Of a stretch of DNA of 64,000 nucleotides, positions 1 to 7,570 are shown in pieces. A program made the translations under genes and the position numbers. The notes beneath the pieces were generated by a model. That model ran no database searches, had not been told where the DNA came from, and was given only the letters and a program-made list of their open reading frames with translations. The stretch's first letter is position 1, and each line of letters begins with the position of its first letter. The stretch covers positions 98,855 to 162,854 of the forward strand of contig NZ_JAJUWR010000016.1 in assembly GCF_021390545.1 (NCBI RefSeq), in the 5' to 3' direction. This stretch comes from Algoriphagus sp. AGSA1 (GTDB lineage Bacteria; Bacteroidota; Bacteroidia; Cytophagales; Cyclobacteriaceae).

Positions 1-2201
1 TTTCCGTCAGGGTATTTCTGAGTCATGGAAAGGGAGTCTTTTCCCGTAGGGATATTGACACCCAAGTCTATGGCAAACTTGGAAACGGCCTCGACTGCTC
101 TATATAGTCTATCGTTTTCGCCTTTGTTTTTTGCGGGCCACATCCAGTTGGCAGAAAGGGAAATTCCCTGCAAGCCGTCCTGAATATGTGCAAAAATCAA
201 GTTGGTCATCGCCTCAGCTATCGCCAATCGGCTACCTGCTTCTGGATTTGCCAAAGCTGCCACCGGTGCATGTCCGATGGAAGTTGCGATGCCTTTATTT
301 CCGGTGAAGTCAAGCGCCATTACAGCAACGTCATTCAGCGGAAGTTGGATCTCACCTACGGTCTGCTGCGTAGCCACACGACCCGTCACGGATCTATCTA
401 CTTTATTGGTCAACCAATCCTTACAAGCCACTGCTTCCAGCTGAAGTACTTCTCGCACATAGGCTTGGATCAGGTCAGCTTCGTAGTTTGCTTCCGCAAA
501 AGTTGCGTTGGTTGTATCGTCTTCCAAAATGGTTTTAGGCGAAGAACCGAACATGTAGCTCAGGTTCCAGTCCACAGGTTTTTCACCTGTTTTGCCATTT
601 TCAAATTTGAAATGCATATCTCCGGTCGTCTCACCCACCACATAGAATGGCGCACGCTCCCGATCCGAGATCTGATGTAAGGTGTCCACGTCCGCTTTGC
701 CGATTACCAATCCCATACGCTCCTGGGATTCGTTTCCGATGATTTCCTTGGCAGAAAGGGTAGGATCTCCCACCGGCAATTTGTCGATGTGGATTGTTCC
801 CCCGGCATCTTCCACCAATTCAGAAAGGCAGTTCAAATGTCCGCCGGCTCCGTGATCGTGGATAGAAATGATTGGGTTGTTTTCGCTCTCGGCCATGGCG
901 CGGATCACATTGGAAACCCGCTTTTGCATCTCAGGATTGGATCGCTGAATGGCATTAAGCTCGATTGCGTTGGAAAGCTCACCGGTATTCAAAGAAGAAA
1001 CCGCCGAACCGCCCATTCCGATTCTATAGTTGTCGCCGCCCATGATCACAATCTGATCCCCGGCTTTTGGTGCGTCTTTTTTCGTGTAGTTGGCATTGGT
1101 GAAGCCCACGCCGCCAGCCAGCATGATTACTTTATCAAAGCCGTGGTGCTTGCCGTCTTCCTCATGCTCAAAAGTCAACAAAGATCCGGAAATCAGCGGT
1201 TGACCGAATTTATTTCCAAAATCAGAAGCTCCGTTGGAAGCTTTGATCAGGATATCCATAGGCGTTTGGTATAGCCAAGGACGTTCTTCCAGTTTGCTTT
1301 CCCAGGATCTTCCTTTTTCAGATCTAGGATAAGAAGTCATATATACCGCCGTCCCTGCCAAAGGAATGGAGGCGGTACCACCAGCCATACGGTCTCTGAT
1401 TTCTCCACCAGCTCCGGTTGCGGCGCCGTTGAAAGGCTCCACGGTAGTTGGGAAGTTATGTGTTTCAGCTTTTAGGGAAATAACCGTGTCGATCTCACGG
1501 GTTTCGAAGAAGTCCGCCTGATGTGCTGTTTTCGGTGCGAATTGCTGTGCTTTTGGTCCGCCTACAAAGGCCACGTTGTCCTTGTAAGCCGAAGCGATCC
1601 GGTTGGGATGCGCTTTGGAAGTTTCTTTGATGAGTTGAAAAAGTGTCTGTGGCTTTTCTACTCCGTCTATAATAAAAGTACCGTTGAAAATCTTGTGTCG
1701 GCAATGCTCTGAGTTCACCTGGGAAAATCCGAAAACCTCAGAATCCGTCAGTGGACGGGCCAGTTGCTTGGCTACATTGTCCAAGTAATCCACTTCTACC
1801 TGGCTTAGTGCCAATCCGTGTTCGGTATTATAGGCAGCGATATCGTGGATTTCCACGATCGCTTCCGGCTGCAGGTGGATGTCAAAAATCTCCTGATCCA
1901 GCCCTTCAAAAGCATGCTGAAGCATGGGGTCGATCTGATCTCCTTCGTTGAGGGGAAAAAACTCCTCGATACGGATCACGCCGGGGATTCCCATGTTTGC
2001 GGTGATTTCCACCGCGTTGGTTGACCATGGGGTGATCATTTCCTTGCGGGGGCCTGAGTATTTGCCGGAAATTGAAGGGCTGCTGATGGCTGTAGCCCCA
2101 CCAAAAAGCCAAGTCAGCTTTTCTAGGTCTTCGGGCGCGAAAGGTTGTGGGGATTGTACAGCGTAAACGGTTTTTTGAGGGGATTCAAAGAAGAAAATCA
2201 T
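1..2201 (-). CDS. purL: Phosphoribosylformylglycinamidine synthase, large form (5' part only)
   Basis: Partial gene running off the left edge; about 733 codons of a protein that in this family is about 1,230 residues, so the C-terminal glutaminase domain is missing. The enzyme makes FGAM from FGAR, glutamine and ATP in de novo purine synthesis in the cytoplasm. Translation of the reverse strand from the ATG at 2199-2201 begins MIFFFESPQKTVYAV and shows the expected motifs in order: NSEHCRH, KAETHNFPTTVEPFNG, GGDNYRIGMGGSA, IHDHGAGGH and GKDSLSM. Reading is open to the window edge. The start is supported by family-like N-terminal sequence and by a TACCTTTG element just upstream. It is monocistronic as far as can be seen. 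Many short frames overlapping it on both strands are shadows. Confidence 0.96.
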   Translation of the reverse strand, partial: MIFFFESPQKTVYAVQSPQPFAPEDLEKLTWLFGGATAISSPSISGKYSGPRKEMITPWSTNAVEITANMGIPGVIRIEEFFPLNEGDQIDPMLQHAFEGLDQEIFDIHLQPEAIVEIHDIAAYNTEHGLALSQVEVDYLDNVAKQLARPLTDSEVFGFSQVNSEHCRHKIFNGTFIIDGVEKPQTLFQLIKETSKAHPNRIASAYKDNVAFVGGPKAQQFAPKTAHQADFFETREIDTVISLKAETHNFPTTVEPFNGAATGAGGEIRDRMAGGTASIPLAGTAVYMTSYPRSEKGRSWESKLEERPWLYQTPMDILIKASNGASDFGNKFGQPLISGSLLTFEHEEDGKHHGFDKVIMLAGGVGFTNANYTKKDAPKAGDQIVIMGGDNYRIGMGGSAVSSLNTGELSNAIELNAIQRSNPEMQKRVSNVIRAMAESENNPIISIHDHGAGGHLNCLSELVEDAGGTIHIDKLPVGDPTLSAKEIIGNESQERMGLVIGKADVDTLHQISDRERAPFYVVGETTGDMHFKFENGKTGEKPVDWNLSYMFGSSPKTILEDDTTNATFAEANYEADLIQAYVREVLQLEAVACKDWLTNKVDRSVTGRVATQQTVGEIQLPLNDVAVMALDFTGNKGIATSIGHAPVAALANPEAGSRLAIAEAMTNLIFAHIQDGLQGISLSANWMWPAKNKGENDRLYRAVEAVSKFAIDLGVNIPTGKDSLSMTQKYPDG

Positions 2202-2221
2202 GTCCTTTGGCTGGTAAGCTG

Positions 2222-2229
2222 CAAAGGTA
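2222..2229 (-). promoter_or_regulatory. -7 promoter element of purL
   Basis: The reverse strand reads TACCTTTG, a full match to the Bacteroidota -7 consensus TAnnTTTG, 20 bp before the purL start. No TTG was found at the usual -33 spacing, so only half the promoter is supported. The implied 5' leader is very short. Confidence 0.5.
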
Positions 2230-2274
2230 CGGAATTGAGCGTTAGATTGAAAGATTGGAAAATGAAATAACTTG

Positions 2275-2288
2275 TCCGCCGTGGCGGA
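2275..2288. repeat. Short GC palindrome TCCGCCGTGGCGGA (copy 1)
   Basis: A 14-bp near-perfect palindrome in an AT-rich intergenic stretch. A second copy, TCCGCCGCGGCGGA, lies at 38323-38336, also intergenic. Two copies of so GC-rich a word in non-coding DNA suggest a dispersed genomic palindrome; function unknown. Confidence 0.4.
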
Positions 2289-2316
2289 TTGGAAAATTTG
2301 GTAATGATGTCTAGCG

Positions 2317-2477
2317 CAAGACTTCAGTCTTGTGCTTATGATAATGCAGTCTTCAGACTGCTGTGGTTATATAAATTTACGATTACTGAAAGGCAGTCTG
2401 AAGACTGCAATATTTTGGGTCCAAGTCATGAGACTTGAACCAGACTGTGCTGGAATTGGCGCAAGTCTTCAGACTTG
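2317..2477. repeat. REP palindrome cluster 1 (RAYT-associated)
   Basis: Five 16-bp palindromes. 'C type' (CAAGTCTTCAGACTTG and variants) lies at 2317, 2422 and 2462; 'G type' (GCAGTCTTCAGACTGC or its GA-centred form) at 2346 and 2393. Both share the core AGTCT-NN-AGACT and differ in the outer bases. C to G (2317 to 2346) and G to C (2393 to 2422) steps are both exactly 29 bp. A further imperfect GTCATGAGAC copy follows near 2488. The cluster lies directly upstream of the RAYT gene and resembles clusters at 3170-3423 and 3932-4110. Confidence 0.88.
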
Positions 2478-2587
2478 AACCAGACCCGTCATGAGACTTG
2501 AGCCAGATTGCCTAATTTTTTAACCAATCCATGAAAAAACATTTCACTTTTAAGTAACTTACTAGTAGTGACCTAATGACTTTTTAA

Positions 2588-3142
2588 ATGAGCAGAAAAT
2601 ACAAAATCAGAGATCAGGAGAGACTTTACTTCGTGACTTTTACTATTGTAGAATGGATAGATCTATTCACCCGAAAACACTACAGAGATATTCTGATAGG
2701 TTCTTTAAAATACTGCCAAAACAACAAAGGCTTGGACTTATGTGCCTTTTGCATCATGTCAAGCCATATTCATTTGATCATTGGCAGAAATAGTGAGCCG
2801 ACAATTGAGGCAATTAACCGGGATTTCAAGAAATACACTTCAATAGAAATACTTAAACCTATCCAGACAAGCCAAGATGAAAGCAGAAAAGAGTTTTTGC
2901 TTGATCACTTTAGGAAAGCTGGAGCAAAGAACCCAAACAACGCTAATTTTCAATTATGGCAGCAGCATAATCATCCTATTGAGCTAAATACAAGCGAAAG
3001 GATCAGTAGATGCCTCAATTACATTCACCAGAATCCGGTGGTCGCCGGATTGGTTTATTCAGCGGAGGATTATGTTTATAGCAGTGTTTCCAACTATGCA
3101 GGATTACCGGAAAAGATGATTGATGTGCTTTTGATTGAATAG
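2588..3142 (+). CDS. REP-associated tyrosine transposase (RAYT, Y1_Tnp/IS200-like family)
   Basis: 184-residue single-domain HUH protein. The HUH motif is HIHLII (His60, His62) after MSS, and the probable catalytic tyrosine is Tyr145 in YIHQNPVVAGLV, the hallmark C-terminal motif of TnpA_REP proteins. Length is normal for RAYTs and there are no internal stops, so it appears intact. RAYTs nick and rejoin single-stranded REP palindromes and are held responsible for spreading them; they are usually single-copy and domesticated. Here the gene is enclosed by palindrome clusters on both sides, which strongly supports the assignment. The ATG start at 2588 follows an in-frame stop region and fits the family N-terminus (MSRKYKIRDQ). 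It stands alone, with no second transposition gene. Confidence 0.9.
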   Translation: MSRKYKIRDQERLYFVTFTIVEWIDLFTRKHYRDILIGSLKYCQNNKGLDLCAFCIMSSHIHLIIGRNSEPTIEAINRDFKKYTSIEILKPIQTSQDESRKEFLLDHFRKAGAKNPNNANFQLWQQHNHPIELNTSERISRCLNYIHQNPVVAGLVYSAEDYVYSSVSNYAGLPEKMIDVLLIE

Positions 3143-3169
3143 GCTACTGATTTTTTCCTCCGGTTAAGT

Positions 3170-3423
3170 GCAGTCGGGAGACTGCAGCAAGTTAAGTCCA
3201 AGTCGTGAGACTTGAACTAGAGCATCCAGCGCAGTTGGCGCAAGTCTTCAGACTTGTGTCTATTCTAATGCAGTCTTCAGACTGCTATGGTTTGCAATTG
3301 AAATAGAAGTCGGGAGAGTGGTTTACTAATAGGCAGTCTGAAGACTGCAATATTTTGGGTCCAAGTCTGAAGACTTGAACCAGACGTAGACTTCATTATC
3401 GAGGGTTCAAGTCATGAGACTTG
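3170..3423. repeat. REP palindrome cluster 2 (RAYT-associated)
   Basis: Seven palindromes of the two types: G type at 3170, 3270 and 3333; C type at 3199, 3241, 3362 and 3408. Three doublets (3170/3199, 3241/3270, 3333/3362) each have a step of exactly 29 bp. The unit 3241-3377 has the order C-G-gap-G-C. A frame of 63 codons starting inside it at 3414 is not a credible gene. Confidence 0.88.
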
Positions 3424-3660
3424 AACCAGTGATGGGGTTATTAGTTTTTAACTCAGAACCCCATACCAAGCTTGTTGATCCAATTTTCAAGACTCGGATA
3501 TTTTTCAACACTCATTTAGATGTTTATTTTGCGAAAAGTACCATTTTTTGGTGCTGTTCGCAAAACAATTCACTCAAGGATTTATTCATGAGACAAGAAT
3601 CTTGAAACTGGTACACGAAATGCTGAACTTGTAAGAAAGAGGCTGTCTCGTAACTCATAA

Positions 3661-3683
3661 TTGTCACATTGAGCGAAGTCGAA
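3661..3683 (+). repeat. Possible dispersed intergenic repeat (TTGTCACATTGAGCGAAGTC-type)
   Basis: The motif TGTCACATTGAGCGAAGTC resembles a word I know as recurring between genes in many Bacteroidota genomes. Only one copy was seen here, so the call rests on memory, not on repetition inside the window. The rest of 3424-3780 shows no gene. Confidence 0.3.
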
Positions 3684-3779
3684 TCAATGAAATTGTCTAA
3701 ATCGAACTGATACATAAAAATTCAAAAGCCCACAAATCGTAAGATTTGCAGGCTTGTGATATAGGTTGTTAACCTATTT

Positions 3780-3855
<76 letters not shown>

Positions 3856-3931
3856 AGTGAATGCGAAAATAGTAATTTGGTTTTTACTTGAAAACTCATT
3901 GCCTGGTTTTTTTGAAAAACCTTAGTTGGCG

Positions 3932-4110
3932 CAAGTCTCATGACTTGTGCCTTGCTAAATGCAGTCTTCAGACTGCTATGTTGTGAAATTGAAATAGAAG
4001 TAAGGAGACTTCATTATCGTGGGCAGCAGCCTGCTGTGGTTATATAAATCTATGATCATTGAAAGGCAGTCTGAAGACTGCAATATCTTGGGTCCAAGTC
4101 ATGAGACTTG
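3932..4110. repeat. REP palindrome cluster 3 (RAYT-associated)
   Basis: Palindromes at 3932 (C type, CTCATG centre), 3961 (G), 4066 (G) and 4095 (C), in the order C-G-gap-G-C, again with exact 29-bp steps in both doublets. The gap between the doublets is a mosaic: its left half resembles the gap of cluster 2 (GAAATTGAAATAGAAGT) and its right half that of cluster 1 (CTGTGGTTATATAAAT). The cluster is separated from the RAYT by the tRNA. Confidence 0.88.
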
Positions 4111-4272
4111 AACCAGACTTAGTGTCGGCTCTTAAATCTAATGTCTTGAATCTAATATCTTATCCTTCCACTCCACTTAATATTCCAAAAAATCACCAGT
4201 ATGTTCATTTTCGCACGTTTTTGTGCATTATTTTTCTGTTAACACCGAATATTGTTCGTTTTTGATACGCAG

Positions 4273-4308
4273 GAAACTTTTGACAGGCTAAAAGTTTCTG
4301 TAATTTTG
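4273..4308 (+). promoter_or_regulatory. Promoter and probable TetR operator of the efflux operon
   Basis: A -33 TTG at 4280-4282 and a -7 TAATTTTG at 4301-4308 (full match to TAnnTTTG) are 18 bp apart. Between and over them lies a perfect inverted repeat GAAACTTTT-N8-AAAAGTTTC at 4273-4298. A repressor bound there would cover the promoter, so the TetR gene that begins at 4338 is probably autoregulated together with the operon. Confidence 0.7.
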
Positions 4309-4337
4309 CATCGGAAAATTTCAGAAGTTATGATTAA

Positions 4338-4949
4338 ATGAGGGAAAAGATTTTACAGGTAGCCAGTGAGCAATTTAGCCAATATGGCATACGGGCTATT
4401 ACCATGGAGGATATAGCACGCTTGGCAGGGATTTCAAAAAAGACCATTTACCAAGAATTTATGGACAAAAAGCAGCTCGTCAAGGAGGCTTTTTCTGTGG
4501 CTTTGAAAGAAGATCAAAAAACTATCAAAAGGATAATGGAAGGGGAGGACGGAGTCATTGAGCATTTGGTTCATATGTCCAAAATGGTAAAAGAACGCTT
4601 GGCCACTTTAAATCCAATGGTCTTGCTGGAAATCCAAAAGTATTTTCCCGAAGTGTGGAATATGTTTAATGAGTTTAAAGATGAAATTATTGTGACAGAT
4701 ATCGTCAACGTAATTGAAAAAGGCAAGAGGCTTGGCTACTTTCGTCCTGAACTCAACGCGAAAATTCTGGCAAATATGAGGATTGAACAAATCAGATATG
4801 CGATGAACCCGACAAACTTTGATAGAACGGATTACAGTCTTGCCACTCTTCATGTTGAGATGTTGGATCATTTCTTACATGGGATTTTTACAGAAAAAGG
4901 GAGGAAAGCCTATTTGGATAAAGTAACCCGGATCAGCGAGTCCAAGTAA
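4338..4949 (+). CDS. TetR/AcrR-family transcriptional repressor
   Basis: 203 residues. The N-terminal helix-turn-helix is typical of TetR (ILQVASEQFSQYGIRAITME, then IARLAGISKKTIYQEF, roughly residues 5-50); the rest is a variable ligand-binding domain. It is the first gene of an operon with a TolC-type channel, adaptor and RND pump, so the expected role is ligand-relieved repression of that operon, including itself, through the inverted repeat at 4273-4298. A three-codon frame beginning ATG at 4330 overlaps the start; whether it matters is unknown. The gap to the next gene is 56 bp. Confidence 0.9.
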   Translation: MREKILQVASEQFSQYGIRAITMEDIARLAGISKKTIYQEFMDKKQLVKEAFSVALKEDQKTIKRIMEGEDGVIEHLVHMSKMVKERLATLNPMVLLEIQKYFPEVWNMFNEFKDEIIVTDIVNVIEKGKRLGYFRPELNAKILANMRIEQIRYAMNPTNFDRTDYSLATLHVEMLDHFLHGIFTEKGRKAYLDKVTRISESK

Positions 4950-5005
4950 TGGAATGCCTAATAAAAAGATAATTAAAGAGAATAAGATCATTTTTAGATA
5001 ACATC

Positions 5006-6406
5006 ATGCTTAAACAGAAGATTTATATAGTGCTTATACTCGTCCTAGGCTTAACCGGATGGGAAGCTATAGCGCAGGAAGCTCCACCTAGGGAGACTTT
5101 AGAGCTTAATTTTAAAGAGACTCTGGAGTTTGCCTTGGAAAACAATGTAGATGCGAAAAATGCAAGACTGGAAGTCTTGGTCTCGCAGACTACGGTGAAG
5201 GAAGAGACAGCGGCTGGATTACCACAGGTAAACGGGTCATTTTCATTTAATCATAATCCTATGGTGCAAGTGATGTTTGTGCCGAATGAAGGTCCTTTTG
5301 CTGATCCTGATAATCCTTCTGATGTAATTCCTCTTCGTTTTGGTGTGGCTAACACCAGCAGTTTGGGGGTGACGGTCACCCAGATGATTTTTGACGGGTC
5401 TTTCTTTATCGGATTGAGAGCAGCCAAGACCTATAAGTCCCTCACGGAGTTTGATCGGATCAAGGTGGAAAACGATGTGATCGAAAATGTGAAAAAGGCA
5501 TATTTCGGCGTATTGGTCAATGCAGAGCGAATCAAACTCTCGGAATCAAACCTGGCTAGGATAGATTCTCTGCTGGAGGAGACCACTGCGATGTATGAGG
5601 CTGGATTCTCCGAGAAAATCGACGTTTCTAGGATCAAGGTGCAGCGAAACAATACCTTCTCCCAGTATGAACGTAGCAAAACTGCCTATGAGGTATCCAA
5701 GCAACTCCTGAAAATCCAGATGGGACTGCCGGAATACTATGATATTGTCATTACAGAAACACTTCGGGAGTTGAATCCAGAGCAGGAATTGAACGAATTG
5801 CTTAGCCTGGAAGGTGTGCATCGCGTGGAAAAGGACCAGTTAAATACCAATATTGAGTTGACGGGATTGGATCTCAGAAATAACACGGCCCAGTATATGC
5901 CGACCTTGAATTTCAGCGGAAATTTCATGAGATCAGGAGCCGGAGATTCCTTTGAAACTGCCTTTGATAAAATAAACTGGTTTAGTTCGGCAATGTTAGG
6001 GGTAACCTTGAATATTCCGATTTTTGATGGTTTTTCTAAAAGTGCAAGAATCCAGCGAAACAGAATTCAGCTGAGGCAGCTGGAAAACCAGAAATTCTTA
6101 TTGGATCAAAACATAGAGTTGGAGATTTTTCAAGCCAAGCAAAATCTTGCCAATGACATCAAAGTGCTGAAGGTGCAGAGAGAAAGTATGGAGCTGGCCC
6201 AAGAAGTATATGATATGTCCAAGATCAAATATAATGAGGGTGTAGGGTCAAATTTCGAAGTAGTGGAAGCAGATTCTGACCTGATCGAAGCAGAAATAAA
6301 TTACCTGAGTGCCTTATACGATGGGCTCATCTCCAAAGTAGATCTGGAGAAGGCCCTGGGTATAATCCATGAAGGCTTGGATAAACCAGCTATTCCCACA
6401 AGATAA
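5006..6406 (+). CDS. TolC-family outer-membrane efflux channel (OEP)
   Basis: 466 residues, normal for TolC proteins. A Sec signal peptide (about residues 1-23, cleavage near AIA/QEAP) precedes two OEP repeats rich in long amphipathic helices, for example the region around 'YFGVLVNAERIKLSESNL'. It would form the trimeric channel through the outer membrane and periplasm for the RND pump encoded two genes on. It lies between the TetR gene and the adaptor gene (26-bp gap), so co-transcription is very likely. Substrate cannot be read from sequence. Confidence 0.92.
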   Translation: MLKQKIYIVLILVLGLTGWEAIAQEAPPRETLELNFKETLEFALENNVDAKNARLEVLVSQTTVKEETAAGLPQVNGSFSFNHNPMVQVMFVPNEGPFADPDNPSDVIPLRFGVANTSSLGVTVTQMIFDGSFFIGLRAAKTYKSLTEFDRIKVENDVIENVKKAYFGVLVNAERIKLSESNLARIDSLLEETTAMYEAGFSEKIDVSRIKVQRNNTFSQYERSKTAYEVSKQLLKIQMGLPEYYDIVITETLRELNPEQELNELLSLEGVHRVEKDQLNTNIELTGLDLRNNTAQYMPTLNFSGNFMRSGAGDSFETAFDKINWFSSAMLGVTLNIPIFDGFSKSARIQRNRIQLRQLENQKFLLDQNIELEIFQAKQNLANDIKVLKVQRESMELAQEVYDMSKIKYNEGVGSNFEVVEADSDLIEAEINYLSALYDGLISKVDLEKALGIIHEGLDKPAIPTR

Positions 6407-6432
6407 TTTTACAAACCATTGATTTAAAATAT

Positions 6433-7566
6433 ATGAAGGTAGCCTATAAATTTTTACCCCTGTTCATCCTGGCTTTAGTAACCATATCCTGTGCTACTGA
6501 AGAAGGAGTAGATGCCAAAAAAGCTGAATTGGATAAGCTTAAAGCTGAGGCTCACGAAATCAACACCAAAATAAGCGAGCTTGAGGCAGAGCTGGTTCAG
6601 CTTGATCCGGAGTTTGCGAAGCAGAACCAAAAGTCCCTGCTTGTGACTACGGTGCGGGCAAAAAAAGGACAGTTTGATCACTATGTAGAAGTGACTGGGT
6701 CTGTGTTGTCGAAGAAGAACGTTATGATTAGTTCTGAGACGGCGGGAAGAATACTTGAGATCCCTGTAAATGAAGGACAACAAGTAGCTAAAGGTGCCGT
6801 TTTGGCCAGGATAGATTCTGAAAGCATCCAAAACAATATAGATGAGCTTCAGAATTCCCTGGATCTTGCGACTACCTTATTTGAAAAACAGGAGCGGCTC
6901 TGGAATCAGCAGATCGGCACAGAGGTACAGTATCTGGAAGCCAAAAACAGAAAGGAAGGGCTCGAAAGGAACCTGGCCACTGCACGGACCAATCTGGATA
7001 AGACTGTGGTAAGGGCACCGTTTTCCGGCACTATCGAGTCTGTGGAGGTGAGATTGGGGGAACTGGTCCAGCCGGGTATGTCCATGTTCCAGTTTGTGGG
7101 AGAAAGTGATTTGTTCATAGAGGCAGATATCTCGGAAAGCTATGTAGGCGTGTTGAACAAAGGGGATTCCGTGAACGTGAATTTCCCTTCTATCAACAAG
7201 GATCTGGCTACGCGGGTGTCTTCCGTAGGTGCGATTATCAATCCGGACAACAGGACATTTAAAGTGGAGGTCTTTTTACCAAATCTTCCTATGGTCAAGC
7301 CTAATATGATCTCTGTTTTGAAGATCAAGGATTATGAAAACCCGGAAGCCATAGTAATACCAAGTCATCTGATATTGAGCGACAACAGAGGGGATTATGT
7401 GTTCACTGTGGTGGACGGCAAGGCCAAAAAAACATACGTGACCAGAGGGAAGACCTTTTCTAGGGAAACAGAAATCGTATCAGGGCTTTCCGGTACAGAA
7501 ACTTTGGTGGACAAGGGATTCCGTGAAGTCGGGGATAATTTCAATGTGAATATAGCTCAGCAGTAA
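6433..7566 (+). CDS. RND efflux periplasmic adaptor (membrane fusion protein, lipoprotein)
   Basis: 377 residues. A lipoprotein signal ends at Cys20 (VTISC). A predicted coiled coil follows at about residues 28-60, then a barrel-sandwich/lipoyl half motif (VTGSVLSKKNVMISSETAGR... VNEGQQVAKGAVLARID), an alpha hairpin and the returning lipoyl half (VVRAPFSGTIESVEVRLGE), typical of HlyD/AcrA-like proteins. It should bridge the pump in the inner membrane and the TolC channel. It is 4 bp from the pump gene. The extra N-terminal coiled coil before the lipoyl domain is slightly unusual. Confidence 0.92.
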   Translation: MKVAYKFLPLFILALVTISCATEEGVDAKKAELDKLKAEAHEINTKISELEAELVQLDPEFAKQNQKSLLVTTVRAKKGQFDHYVEVTGSVLSKKNVMISSETAGRILEIPVNEGQQVAKGAVLARIDSESIQNNIDELQNSLDLATTLFEKQERLWNQQIGTEVQYLEAKNRKEGLERNLATARTNLDKTVVRAPFSGTIESVEVRLGELVQPGMSMFQFVGESDLFIEADISESYVGVLNKGDSVNVNFPSINKDLATRVSSVGAIINPDNRTFKVEVFLPNLPMVKPNMISVLKIKDYENPEAIVIPSHLILSDNRGDYVFTVVDGKAKKTYVTRGKTFSRETEIVSGLSGTETLVDKGFREVGDNFNVNIAQQ

Positions 7567-7570
7567 CACA

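Noticed and set aside
186..2166. Short plus- and minus-strand frames over the first 2.2 kb
   Set aside because: They are shadows of purL, whose reverse-strand frame is open across the window edge and has all family motifs.
3414..3715. Two 63-codon frames between the RAYT and the tRNA
   Set aside because: They lie partly in REP palindromes, on opposite strands of the same DNA, with no family resemblance or protein-like composition.
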